This document shows positions 49,729 through 59,009 of a stretch of 64,000 bases of DNA, in pieces (within the stretch, counting starts at the first letter, position 1; each line of letters opens with the position of its first letter). Where the stretch lies: the NCBI RefSeq assembly GCF_026262505.1, contig NC_067205.1:5518001-5582000 (forward strand). Direction: 5' to 3'. Source of the DNA: Trichomonas vaginalis G3. Taxonomy: Eukaryota; Parabasalia; Trichomonadida; Trichomonadidae. The notes beneath the pieces are model-generated. The model was not told where the DNA came from and made no database searches. It was given only the letters and a program-made list of their open reading frames with translations. Made by a program: the position numbers and the translations under genes.

Positions 49729-50556
49729 TTATTCTTCCTCTTTGAAGTTATCGAAATATTCTGTTATTTTTTCCTTCAGTAATGTTAAGTCTTCTTTGAA
49801 TGTAAGTATTGTGCAACCTTTGATGTCATAGTGTGTTTGAGGAAGAGTATTTTTGACAATTTCCTTTATTTGCTCATTCGGTGTCATTGAAATCGGTAAG
49901 TTTTCACGATAGAACCAGTTTCTGTCAGATTTGTAAATCTTAGCAAGGTCATAAAAGCTTTTGTTGTTTCTTCTGACTAAATGCAACATAACCATATCTC
50001 TGTCTTCTTCTTTCTCCAACTCTTCAGTATATATCATATACTTATAACTCTTTTCCTTTCCTTTTGGTACTGAACGCGGTATTCTTTTCTGTATGCTTTT
50101 GTCTTTGGATTCAATGACTTCATCTTTTGCTTGAAGTTTCTTTTCCATCTCTCCACGTTCTGCTTTATATAGTTCATCTAACATCATGAAAATATAACAA
50201 ACATAACGAGGTGAAGCCCACATTGCTACAGCGTTTACTAAAAGTCTATGAACATAATAACCTTTCAAACCAGGAGCCAAATTCTTGCGATTTTCATACG
50301 GAATCTCTTCCCCCGGTTTTCCGAGGGAAGCAATCATATGAGGAAATTCTTCTAAAAGTTCTTTTGTCTGTTGGTTTTCAAACCAATGATATGCTTGCTT
50401 TGTAGAACAAAGAGCATTCATTATACTTTGCATTTGGTACATGTCATCTTTGACCGAACGAATGAGACGTAACTGTTTGTTATACTGTATGTACTCGTAT
50501 TCTTCATTAATGGCTTCATGGACTATAACTGTTGTTGTGTTCTCTGATGTTGACAT
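49729..50556 (-). CDS. Maverick KilA-N-type protein 1
   Basis: 275 aa from MSTSENTTTVIVHEA; the upstream frame begins with TTG only. The N-terminal domain contains YYVHRLLVNAVAMWASPRYVCYIFMMLDEL, the hallmark end of a KilA-N DNA-binding domain in large DNA viruses and phages. It is followed by a charged helix (about 130-155) and a C-terminal region with EEDRDMVMLHLVRRNNKSFYDLAKIY. Presumably a DNA-binding regulator. Its 5' leader is nearly identical to that of the second KilA-N gene. Confidence 0.75.
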   Translation of the reverse strand: MSTSENTTTVIVHEAINEEYEYIQYNKQLRLIRSVKDDMYQMQSIMNALCSTKQAYHWFENQQTKELLEEFPHMIASLGKPGEEIPYENRKNLAPGLKGYYVHRLLVNAVAMWASPRYVCYIFMMLDELYKAERGEMEKKLQAKDEVIESKDKSIQKRIPRSVPKGKEKSYKYMIYTEELEKEEDRDMVMLHLVRRNNKSFYDLAKIYKSDRNWFYRENLPISMTPNEQIKEIVKNTLPQTHYDIKGCTILTFKEDLTLLKEKITEYFDNFKEEE

Positions 50557-50924
50557 TACTGTCTTTACATACAAAATAAAAAAATAAATAAAAATAAAAC
50601 TAACTTTATTTTTCTGTGATAAAGAAATGTTAAAAATTCATGGTTACATATGTGAAAAGAAGTCACGAACAAATGAAGGTCATAAGATTCAGCACATAAT
50701 TCTGAATTGAATGGTGTGTCATACATGTCAAACCGTCAAGAATTGAAGGAGATACGAGGCTATAAAGATTTTGGATATTTTCTGACACACACCCTGAGGG
50801 AAAAGTGACAAAACACGACGATAGAAAAAGTGGCAAAATTGAGAGAAAGTTGTTCCCCGACCAAAATGCAATCATGTTGAAAAAGTGACATTTGTAAAGT
50901 TGGACGATAGGATTTCCTGAAAAA

Positions 50925-51200
50925 GTGCAAGACTTGTCTTGAATCAGGACAAGATTTGTCTTGAAAAAATACAAGACTTGTTCTGAAAAAATACAAGACT
51001 TGTCTTGAATCAGGACAATTGTTCTCAAATTTGAGAACTTTACAAGAAAAACAGACTAAAAAGTGCAAGTCTTGTTCTGAATCAGGACAAGATTTGTCTT
51101 GAAAAAATACAAGTCTTGTTCTGAATCAGGACAAGATTTGTCTTGAAAAAATACAAGACTTGTTCTGAAAAAATACAAGACTTGTCTTGAATCAGGACAA
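50925..51200. repeat. Cluster of short ACAAGACTTGTCTTGA repeats
   Basis: About ten imperfect copies of a ~20-bp motif (ACAAGACTTGTCTTGAATCA and variants), alternating with TGAAAAAATACAAG. Many are partly palindromic (CAAGACTTGTCTTG). The cluster lies between the two KilA-N genes and contains no gene. It could be a regulator-binding array or a replication-related site. Confidence 0.75.
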
Positions 51201-51435
51201 AACTTTACAAAATGTAAACTTTACATAACCGTTTCTATCGTACATGATATTTAGTTGACATTGTAAACTATCTTCATGTAAAGTATGGCGGTTTGAAACC
51301 GTCGGGAACCTTCACTTTTTTGACGAACTTTCCGCAGCAATTTTTAAAATTTGTGAAAACTCAACGGTTTGACACGTGCCATATGTCATTTTACTCAGAA
51401 TTTTGTGCTGAATTCAGCAAAAATAATGAGTTCAT

Positions 51436-52098
51436 TTACTCACAATATTTTTGTACAAAACGACCCCAAACTTTTAACTTCTTTTCTGCAGTTTCTAATG
51501 CTATCTTAGCGAGTTCATATTCTCTAAATTCTCTCTTTAAATCTTCTTGTTCCCATTGGTCTAGTTCGTATTGAGAATCTCTATAACCATAACATATCTC
51601 ACGTTCATGTTCTAATTGTTTTTCACACATTTTTCTAACTTCTTCAAACAAAGGTTTAGCATTCTCTACTGTATCTTCGAGTTCTTCTTCATCTAATTTC
51701 TCATGAACTTTCTTGTCTATGGAGTCCATAATATCTTTGACATAAAATGCATACTTTACAGAGCACCATTCAGCAACAAAATGAACGAGGTCAGGATGTA
51801 TGTAAATACCTTTGAATTCATTTATAACGCCCTTAGCAAGCTCATAAAATGCTTGTTTTGAGGTTGAGCCACTTTTGGCTCCACCGTATTCTTTCAACCA
51901 AAACTCAAGAATTTCCTGCATTTTAGTACTATTGAGAAATCTGTTTAAATGGTTTAACTTTCCTGCTTCTCTTGCCATCTTTGTTGCATTAATGTAACCA
52001 TCCTTGTCTCTACGTAAGACTTCAATACCGTTATAAGTGCCTTTTGTGAATGTTTCGCCATTAGATTTGTTCGTGAATGTTTTTGCTTCGATTGACAT
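51436..52098 (-). CDS. Maverick KilA-N protein 2
   Basis: 220 aa from MSIEAKTFTNKSNGE. A clear KilA-N domain at about 5-115: EVLRRDKDGYINATKMAREAGK, HLNRFLNSTKMQEILEFW, YIHPDLVHFVAEWCSVKYAFYVKDIMD. A charged coiled-coil tail follows. KilA-N domains bind DNA in phages and nucleocytoplasmic viruses. It shares its 5' leader (TTTTATTTTGTATGTAAGAA) with KilA-N 1, so the pair arose by duplication including the promoter. Confidence 0.88.
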   Translation of the reverse strand: MSIEAKTFTNKSNGETFTKGTYNGIEVLRRDKDGYINATKMAREAGKLNHLNRFLNSTKMQEILEFWLKEYGGAKSGSTSKQAFYELAKGVINEFKGIYIHPDLVHFVAEWCSVKYAFYVKDIMDSIDKKVHEKLDEEELEDTVENAKPLFEEVRKMCEKQLEHEREICYGYRDSQYELDQWEQEDLKREFREYELAKIALETAEKKLKVWGRFVQKYCE

Positions 52099-52275
52099 TT
52101 CTGTTCTTACATACAAAATAAAAAAAATAAATAAAAATAAAACTAACTTTATTTTTTCTATCTTAAGGAAATTCATGAAAATTCACGAGGGTGAAAAAAC
52201 ATGTGAAAAAAGAGGTGAAATCTCACCTCTTCACCTAAACATTATTTTTGTCTGATTTACATCTAATGAAAAAGT

Positions 52276-53361
52276 TTAGAAGAATTTTCTTATTCTTTCT
52301 GGCATATTTTTGTCTTTCCAGTACTCCCGCTCTAATGGTCCCAGATGTGTTGGCTTTGACTCTCTCAAGTTCTTAGATGGTATAACATCTTCAACACCTC
52401 CTTCATATCTTACTTTATAAGTGTCATCGTTTATGTTGTAGCCAAGTATTTCAATAACCACTCCTCGCTTTGCTTCGTCAATGGTTTCAGCAAGTTTGCC
52501 ATTGCTACTTTCGACTAATTTATGTCGAGGATAAAACGCAATAGAGTCGTCAGCAGCTTTTATAAGATATCCATTACCTTGCGTAGAGTCTACGATATAA
52601 TAGTTTCTACTTAACCTTAAACGTTTCTTTGTCAACGGTTTGTCGTCAAGAACTGCACGAACTTTTGTACCAGGAATGAGGGTAAATTGTGTTGAATTTC
52701 TGATATTTTGTGTTTGGCTTCGTTTCTTTTGTATATACTTTTCTTCTTGTTGTTGTGTCATTGAATTTGGTGTATGTCCTGTTGTAGAATGTGTTGAGGA
52801 ATTATATACTTCGAGAAAATGTTTCATTGTTTCTTCGGTAAAGTCTCGCTCTTGATTTAAATCTCTGAGCGTTCTTATGAAGCGGTTTATGATGCCGAGT
52901 ATGTTATGGTTATGGTCTTCAGTAGTGTAGTGAGTTATGTTATGCTTAATGAGAAAATCTGTGATTTCATTGCTGAGATATGCACTGTCTTGGTCTGATG
53001 TTAAAGTACTTGGGCTATGTTCTGCTACAAACTTTTGTAAAACTCTTAACACTTCACGAGTTCCTTTATTTTTCATTGGATATGCATATGCTTTACGAGT
53101 GTTAACATTAATGAAGATGAGGAATGGTTTATGTCCTCCTTTCTTACTCTGAACGAGAGTGTCAAATTGGTATGCGTCAGGAGTGTTGGAGTAAATTGGT
53201 AAAAAGTAGTCGTAAGGGTTTATTTTTGTTTGATGTACAACATTTTTGTCAAAGAACCTTTTCACTTCAGCTCTGTTAGTAAATCCCCAACTCTTTGCAG
53301 CTTCATTGAATTTCTTAAATGACCTCCATGGATGTTGTTCGAATACTTCTTTCAAGCTCAT
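52276..53361 (-). CDS. Maverick retroviral-type integrase
   Basis: 361 aa. The DDE core starts with AYQFDTLVQSKKGG (first Asp), continues through the strand FLIFINVNTRKAYAYP, TSDQDSAYLSN (second Asp) and the region IINRFIRTLRD, where the third acidic position is expected. The C-terminal part (about 285-345: YNINDDTYKVRYEGGVEDVIPSKNL) looks like a chromodomain/SH3-like fold. It would insert the element and create the short target duplication. Appears open throughout. Confidence 0.85.
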   Translation of the reverse strand: MSLKEVFEQHPWRSFKKFNEAAKSWGFTNRAEVKRFFDKNVVHQTKINPYDYFLPIYSNTPDAYQFDTLVQSKKGGHKPFLIFINVNTRKAYAYPMKNKGTREVLRVLQKFVAEHSPSTLTSDQDSAYLSNEITDFLIKHNITHYTTEDHNHNILGIINRFIRTLRDLNQERDFTEETMKHFLEVYNSSTHSTTGHTPNSMTQQQEEKYIQKKRSQTQNIRNSTQFTLIPGTKVRAVLDDKPLTKKRLRLSRNYYIVDSTQGNGYLIKAADDSIAFYPRHKLVESSNGKLAETIDEAKRGVVIEILGYNINDDTYKVRYEGGVEDVIPSKNLRESKPTHLGPLEREYWKDKNMPERIRKFF

Positions 53362-53419
53362 TTATGTAAAGTTAAAGATTTTATTCAAGACGGTAAGCCC
53401 GCAAAGCAGGCTCAAGCGC

Positions 53420-55707
53420 GTTCATTGAACGCGGTACCATGCAAATACAGTCACAAATGGTGGCATGTAATCTGCACCCGAGCCTGTTGGATTTGTTGTG
53501 AAAGTATGGACATGATTTCCTGCGGTTCAACAGAAAATACCTGCGCTTGAATCTACTGGGTCACTTGAAATATCATATCTATGCATTCCCTGTCTATCCG
53601 AACCTGCTGCAAGATTTGTATAACCTCTTTTTGTTATTGAATGTGAATGACTACCTGTTGTGTTTGTAGTTCCTGTATGAGTGTGCGGTGGAAGGTTTGC
53701 TTCAATAATTTTCTTCGAACCTCCTGTTTGCTTTGAAGAGTTAGCACAGTATAAGAATTTGTCTACAATCTGCTGCCATGTACCAAAACCTAAAACACTT
53801 GCTGGATTTGTTGAGTTCATTGACGTATAAATAGAGCCTATAGGATATAATGTTTGAAGTATTTCAGTCTTTAATGTTTGAAGCTCTGTTTTGTCTGCTT
53901 TCTTATCTAACATTGCTGGTAGTTCATGTGTTTCAAAGTTTCTGACATGACCTTCGATATTCATACATTTGTTATTTAAGGAGTTTAGTGTATCTTTTAC
54001 GCTTGTACTTGGATTCTCTAAAGGTGCACTTGAACCAAGGGTATAGTTCAATATTATGTCGTCTGCTCTAACAGTAGTGAAGGACTTATGTGTATGTTCT
54101 TTATCTGCTTTTTTATCTAACGTAGCCTGAAGTTCATTTATATCGGAGATATTGTGTTTATGAGATTTCAAAACTTTGTTCGTTGCGTCGAGTTCTTCTT
54201 TCTCTGCTTTACTTTTAATAGCATCTTCAAAAGTTATTTTTGCCTTAACTCTCAATGTAAATCTTGGTTCAACTAATACACCGTTAACAAAGAAGTATGA
54301 AGCATAAATTTCATTGTTATAACCAAATGTTTCTGGTGCTTTACCTGTGTCATACTGTACAGTACAGTGTATGTCATAACCTTTAGCACGAATGAATTTA
54401 TATCTTCTTTCATTAACATCTTTCGTCTTCACTTCTTCATCCTGTGTTAAATATCCATGGTAGTCCGTTATAATCTGTTCGTCTGAACTTATATAATGAA
54501 CATGGTTTTTATCTGCTTTTTCGGCTAATTTCTCTTCTATCTCATTTATTTCAAGTTCATGCCTACCACCACCTCCTTCAGAAGTATTTTTCTTCAGCTC
54601 TTGAAGAACGTCCACTTCGCCATCTTTGGTGTCAATAATGAGACTTTGTGTTAAAACCTTTCCTGTCTTAATGGATGTTTGTAAAACTTCTTCTTCACCG
54701 TGTTCGGGGTCATGGTCGTCATCATATCTTGTGAAATCAGAGATGTTGTCATACATTAAGCATATCTGTCTCAAAAGTTCTGCTATTTGAAACTGGAACG
54801 AAAGATATACAGAACTTTCATCATCTCCTAAAGTCAAGTCTGCTTTCTTAAGTATTTCTTGAATGTATGCAATGAGAACAGAGTACCTTGGAAAATATTC
54901 GAACAATATTTCATTAGCTGTTGGTTTTGGTGGAGTTTCTGCATCTCTTGACTTCAATGCTCTTGCTCTCAAAGACCTAAATGTTAGAGCACCAGGCTTT
55001 ACAAAGGACTTTATAAATGCTTTAATAGTTCCTGGTAAGTTATTGTTAGCATTAAGTAAGTTCCTTATGCTTCCATCATGTACGTCCATAGCACTATGTA
55101 AAAAATCTATACTTTTCTTGTAGTCAGCAATAGACTGACTGTGATTTTTTAAAGATTTGTCAATACCTTTAAGCCAATCTTCATGCATGTCTGATACTGA
55201 GCCAAGAATATCATTTGCTTCCTTTAGTGTATTTTGTGCTTCTCGTAAAGTATCCAATCCAGTACGTGCATTGTTTGCTATACGTCTTACAGTATCTATT
55301 TGACTCCTTGTTTCTTGCATCCAACCAGATAAATTTTAATAGTATCCGAACCATTTGAAATGAAGTTCAAAGCATTTTTAACGTCATCTAAAGCTTCTTC
55401 ACCAAGTACCGCCCATATCTTTCCGATTTGGTATTGAATAACTCCATATGAAGCAGCTGTTAAACCAGTATTTATAAGGTCCCATATCCATGATTTAGCA
55501 GTTTTTCCATCCTTTCCATCCTTTCCATCCAAACCGTTTTCGCCTTGAGGTCCTTGAATTCCTTGAATTCCTTGTATTCCTTGTGGTCCTTGAGGCCAGG
55601 TCACCCTTCTCTCCTTTCAGTTCATCTTTATGTTCGTTATAATATTCTAATGTCATAAGGTGTACATCATTACTGCTACCAGCAACGCCGAGAATTTGTT
55701 TTCTCAT
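53420..55707 (-). pseudogene. Maverick fibre region: collagen-like and phage tail-collar type
   Basis: The 5' part encodes a short anchor and a collagen-like Gly-X-Y run (GPQGIQGIQGIQGPQGENG, GKDGKDGK). The middle is long coiled coil and helical stalk (MQETRSQIDTVRRIANNARTG..). Repeats of the HNISDIN/HTHKSFTT type follow, as in phage tail fibres. The 3' part has LYPIGSIYTSMNSTNPASVLGFGTW and PPHTHTGTTNTTGSHSHS, signatures of phage tail-collar/baseplate knobs. A receptor-binding fibre is the natural inference. Broken in about two places; treated as a fossil. Confidence 0.75.
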
Positions 55708-56032
55708 TCATGACTAAATTCTTTAGGCATTTAATGTTGTCGTCAAATCGAAAGCTCTTTAACAATTCAATGAGAACATTTAATACTTTCACTAATGAGG
55801 CATCTACTGTAGAATTTATATATTGCACCGTTCCATCATTTATGATGGGAACTTTACTTATTGTAATGAATGGGTCATAAGTGTTAAAAGTATCGAAATC
55901 AATGACTTTTTAGTTTTTCCATCGTCAATGACTAAATCATTGCCTTCAATGGTTAAAGTTGAGTTTTCGTTTACTAGTTCATGTGCTCTTCTTGCTTCAT
56001 TTGTTTCATACGCATATGCAGCAATAGTCATA
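55700..56032 (-). pseudogene. Maverick small gene region upstream of fibre (broken)
   Basis: A small coding-like region beginning MTIAAYAYETNEARRAHELVN on the minus strand. Broken about once. It lies directly upstream of the fibre region and might be a fibre partner; no domain recognised. Confidence 0.35.
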
Positions 56033-56048
56033 TTTTAATGAGAATAAA

Positions 56049-56465
56049 ATGTTGTTCTATTTGCAAAGTACAGACCCAAACGAATATGGAACAGTAAAGC
56101 TTCAAACAAACTTAGGTCTTCAGAATGAAGCACTTGCTTTCAGAGTTGTTGACTTCAATACTATCGCAACTTTTGTCATAACAGATGAAACAGATTTCAT
56201 AGAGATTGAAATAGATGACAAAAGAAGTTTTATAACATTTCCTAACAGAGCAGAGTATAGAATAGATAAAATTGCTGGAGTCATAGATACTCTCATAAAT
56301 GAAGAAACTATTGACAACATAGATGTCGAACTCTCTTCTGAGGGAACATTGAAGTTCAGTAGCAAGAAAGAGTTCAAGATAACACGAATGAGTCATAGAG
56401 TTCAACTTCTTTTAGGAGCATACCATATGACATTTCCTTTGAAAAGTGTTGACAAAAACGATTGA
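56049..56465 (+). CDS. Maverick hypothetical beta-rich protein
   Basis: 138 aa, MLFYLQSTDPNEYGTVKLQTN. Alternating hydrophobic strands (FIEIEIDDKRSFITF, NIDVELSSEGTLKFSS) suggest a beta-sandwich, as expected for a small structural protein. First gene of the rightward block. Confidence 0.5.
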   Translation: MLFYLQSTDPNEYGTVKLQTNLGLQNEALAFRVVDFNTIATFVITDETDFIEIEIDDKRSFITFPNRAEYRIDKIAGVIDTLINEETIDNIDVELSSEGTLKFSSKKEFKITRMSHRVQLLLGAYHMTFPLKSVDKND

Positions 56466-56467
56466 GA

Positions 56468-56813
56468 TGAAATCTGTTCCATACGTATGTTATGGCAATT
56501 GTTTATACATTGAGTCTAAAATAGCTAATGTCACAGGCATTTCAGGATTAATAGTAAAGGTTCAGTAGAGTATAAATCTTTCTGTTATGAAGTAAATTCA
56601 ATGTTCATTCCAAACGTTCCTGTCATAGCAACTCATTTAGGTAAATGGGTTCGCATTAGTCCTCATAATTTGAAAGACATGCAATTCAGACTAGTTGACT
56701 TTCAAGGCGAGCCTGTAGAACTGAAGGCACCAGTGCGAATGACTGTTGAAGTTGACTTTTTAGAAAATATTAAATGCAACAGCTTACAAGAGAACTCAGA
56801 GCTAAAAATATAA
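56468..56813 (+). pseudogene. Maverick small gene region (broken)
   Basis: Coding-like sequence whose later part is a 70-codon frame (56601-56813) with beta-strand character (VRMTVEVDFLEN). Broken about once. Overlaps the start of the next gene by 40 bases. Confidence 0.35.
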
Positions 56814-57016
56814 AGTATGAATGTTATGTATTAGGTCATGAACTTTGGTTGTTGCTGTTTGATGAAACAAATGAGTTAGTTATGTCAGTCAAGAGAACAG
56901 AAAAATATTGTGTTAGTGAAAACTGCACCAAGTCAATAAGATTAGGTTTGCATTATGAAGATGAGTTCGATACTGTTGAAGAAGTTTTGGATAGATATTA
57001 CAAATTGCTAACTTGA
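56774..57016 (+). CDS. Maverick small hypothetical protein
   Basis: 80 aa, MQQLTRELRAKNIKYECYVLGHELWLLLF. Mixed alpha/beta-looking, with three Cys in the middle and C-terminal part. Unknown. Its 3' end faces the convergent gene at 57068 across a double hairpin (57023-57055). Confidence 0.45.
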   Translation: MQQLTRELRAKNIKYECYVLGHELWLLLFDETNELVMSVKRTEKYCVSENCTKSIRLGLHYEDEFDTVEEVLDRYYKLLT

Positions 57017-57022
57017 AATTTT

Positions 57023-57055
57023 TTTGACTAACGGCGCAAAGCGCCAAGACCGAAG
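57023..57055. other. GC-rich double hairpin
   Basis: GGCGC-AAA-GCGCC followed by GACC-GAA-GGTC, in the 51-base gap between convergent genes. Same design as the hairpins at 48682 and 60003. It could act in 3'-end formation or be a small mobile palindrome. Confidence 0.7.
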
Positions 57056-57067
57056 GTCCTGACTGCT

Positions 57068-57682
57068 TTAATTTACTAAAACATATTTCAAACAAAGCTT
57101 ATATTCTGTTGAAAGTTTTGTATATTCATTCGAATATTTATACTTAAACTCAACTCCTGTAGTTCCTGGTGTTTCAATGATGCGGATGTTACCTATTTTC
57201 ATGAATAGTGGAGTTTGACCACAGCATTCGATTTCAGGGTCGAGATAGTCAATGACACATTGTTTCCCTGTTATTCGTGATATAACATTTTCAAGGTCCT
57301 CCTTTGTTAGAATTATTTGGTTCTTGCTTATAAGATTTGTCAAAAGCTTCTTATCGTCTTTGAGTAAGATAGTTTGGTATAACTGAAGAAGGTAATGGTC
57401 TACGTTATCTGAAGGATTTGTTTGAACATTTGTGTAAGGGTTGTCGTTGGCTTCTCTTGAAAGAATTTGGTCCAGTGGTGGATACTCTAACTTAACATCT
57501 GATGTAGCGTTAGCGTTTGAAGCTGAGTTTAAATTCACCGACTTAAGTTCTGGTTCTTTTTCTTTCAAACACTCCGAACTATAGTTCTTTATGACAATAT
57601 TGTTTGTCGTTCGTGAGTCAACATTTGATGTTGGTTCAATTGGAACATTAACGGCACCAGCTAAGATGGATTTGCTTCTCAT
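57068..57682 (-). CDS. Maverick hypothetical protein
   Basis: 204 aa. The first half is Asn/Ser/Glu-rich and probably disordered. The second half (about 110-204) is ordered and Cys-containing (ECCGQTPLFMKIGNIRIIETPG). No family recognised. Divergent from the gene at 57708 with a very short shared promoter. Confidence 0.5.
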   Translation of the reverse strand: MRSKSILAGAVNVPIEPTSNVDSRTTNNIVIKNYSSECLKEKEPELKSVNLNSASNANATSDVKLEYPPLDQILSREANDNPYTNVQTNPSDNVDHYLLQLYQTILLKDDKKLLTNLISKNQIILTKEDLENVISRITGKQCVIDYLDPEIECCGQTPLFMKIGNIRIIETPGTTGVEFKYKYSNEYTKLSTEYKLCLKYVLVN

Positions 57683-57707
57683 TTCATATAGAATAAAAAC
57701 CTTTTAT

Positions 57708-58109
57708 ATGTATGAAATGAACAATATACTCGACAAGGGTTTGAATGTAAAGCTAACGAATGAAAATATTGTTGAATTCACTGAGACAGGTGCTGTGTAT
57801 AAAGATGTAGAACTACTGAACAAAAGAGCTAAGGGAAGAAGCAGGAACATGAACAAAGGGTGGAAGCCTATAAAAATTTATGTCAATGATGGCTCAGGAG
57901 GTTCAAACATAAAGTATGCAGAAAGTTATAGAGTTTATGCTCTCAAAGGTGAAAAGCCTTCATTTAAGAACAGCTATTCTAAAGCATATCCTCAAAAGCT
58001 AACGGATGGGGAAGTGGATGATATGAATGACAGCAAAAATATTAACAGAAATGGCGACAGAGATGCATGGAATTTGTTTACCATCAGTCAATTGAAGGTT
58101 AAACTTTAA
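57708..58109 (+). CDS. Maverick hypothetical protein
   Basis: 133 aa from MYEMNNILDKGLNVKLTNENI; upstream in-frame codons overlap the divergent gene. Basic middle (NKRAKGRSRNMNKGWKPIKIYV) and polar C-terminus. No domain recognised. Its last four bases overlap the 3' end of the ATPase gene. Confidence 0.45.
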   Translation: MYEMNNILDKGLNVKLTNENIVEFTETGAVYKDVELLNKRAKGRSRNMNKGWKPIKIYVNDGSGGSNIKYAESYRVYALKGEKPSFKNSYSKAYPQKLTDGEVDDMNDSKNINRNGDRDAWNLFTISQLKVKL

Positions 58110-58993
58110 AACAATGTTGGTCGTTCCCATGGAATATTTTTGACTTTAATGGTATTAGTCATGATATGAATCTCAAGGTATGAACGAGGAGAGATGAGAG
58201 ACTTATATGCTTCCCAAATTTCTTCAAAAGGTAATGTTATACCTGACTGTTTCCAAATGAGTTCAATATCATAGCGTGAGAAACCTTGAAAGATAACGAA
58301 GTCAGTTATGAGACGTTTTATGTTTAAAGCTAAAAACCTCCATGTTTGCATAAGTATTGCTACAGTTAAGTGGTAATGTCTGACTTTAGTAATGATGTTA
58401 GCTAATGGTGAGTCAGGCTTTGACACTAAACCTTTTCCGGCGAAGTCGTCGCAAACGAGCAGAGTGTTTGAAGGATACTTTTTGAAGGGGTATTTTGAAA
58501 GTTTTGACAGAATGTAGTTTGTAAGTCGTTTCATATCGTAAACTCCTGAGTATTGACGTAAGTGGTGTTTGTCAATAATTCTTTCCATCTCTTCTGAAGT
58601 CTTTTGCATTCCTGACTGTATAAATTCAACGATGGCATAATATTTCCTCTTACGTCGAATGTAACGTTGAAGAAATTCAATGAGTTCACTGTCTGGAACT
58701 TTAACGACAGAGGCTTGAACTTTTGACATAAATGTTTTCGCTGTTGAGTCCATAGAGTCTGAAGTTGCTGATATAATGATTTGGTCATAATATGAGTCAT
58801 TTCCTAAACGTTCTGTTATGAGTATATGACGAATGAGGTTAAATGTCTTACCTGAACCCATCTTTCCACAATAGAAATAAACACCATTTGAACAGAACTC
58901 ATAGTCCTTACTGAAAGGAAGAATGAGAGAAGAGTTAAGTTTGTCTGTAGTTTCATTCATGTCTTCATCTACGTCATGTATTAAATGCTTCAT
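58106..58993 (-). CDS. Maverick FtsK/HerA-type genome-packaging ATPase
   Basis: 295 aa. Walker A at about residues 40-50 (YFYCGKMGSGKTFNLIRHI) and Walker B (NTLLVCDDFAGKG, near 188). A conserved LMQTWRF segment follows, in the place of the sensor motif. This matches the A32-like packaging ATPases of Polintons and nucleocytoplasmic viruses, which pump DNA into capsids. Appears open throughout. Confidence 0.88.
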   Translation of the reverse strand: MKHLIHDVDEDMNETTDKLNSSLILPFSKDYEFCSNGVYFYCGKMGSGKTFNLIRHILITERLGNDSYYDQIIISATSDSMDSTAKTFMSKVQASVVKVPDSELIEFLQRYIRRKRKYYAIVEFIQSGMQKTSEEMERIIDKHHLRQYSGVYDMKRLTNYILSKLSKYPFKKYPSNTLLVCDDFAGKGLVSKPDSPLANIITKVRHYHLTVAILMQTWRFLALNIKRLITDFVIFQGFSRYDIELIWKQSGITLPFEEIWEAYKSLISPRSYLEIHIMTNTIKVKNIPWERPTLF

Positions 58994-59009
58994 TTTATCT
59001 CCATTAAAA

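Noticed and set aside
50925-51200. CRISPR-like array
   Set aside because: Repeats are short, irregularly spaced and partly palindromic, intervening sequences are themselves repeated, and the genome is eukaryotic.
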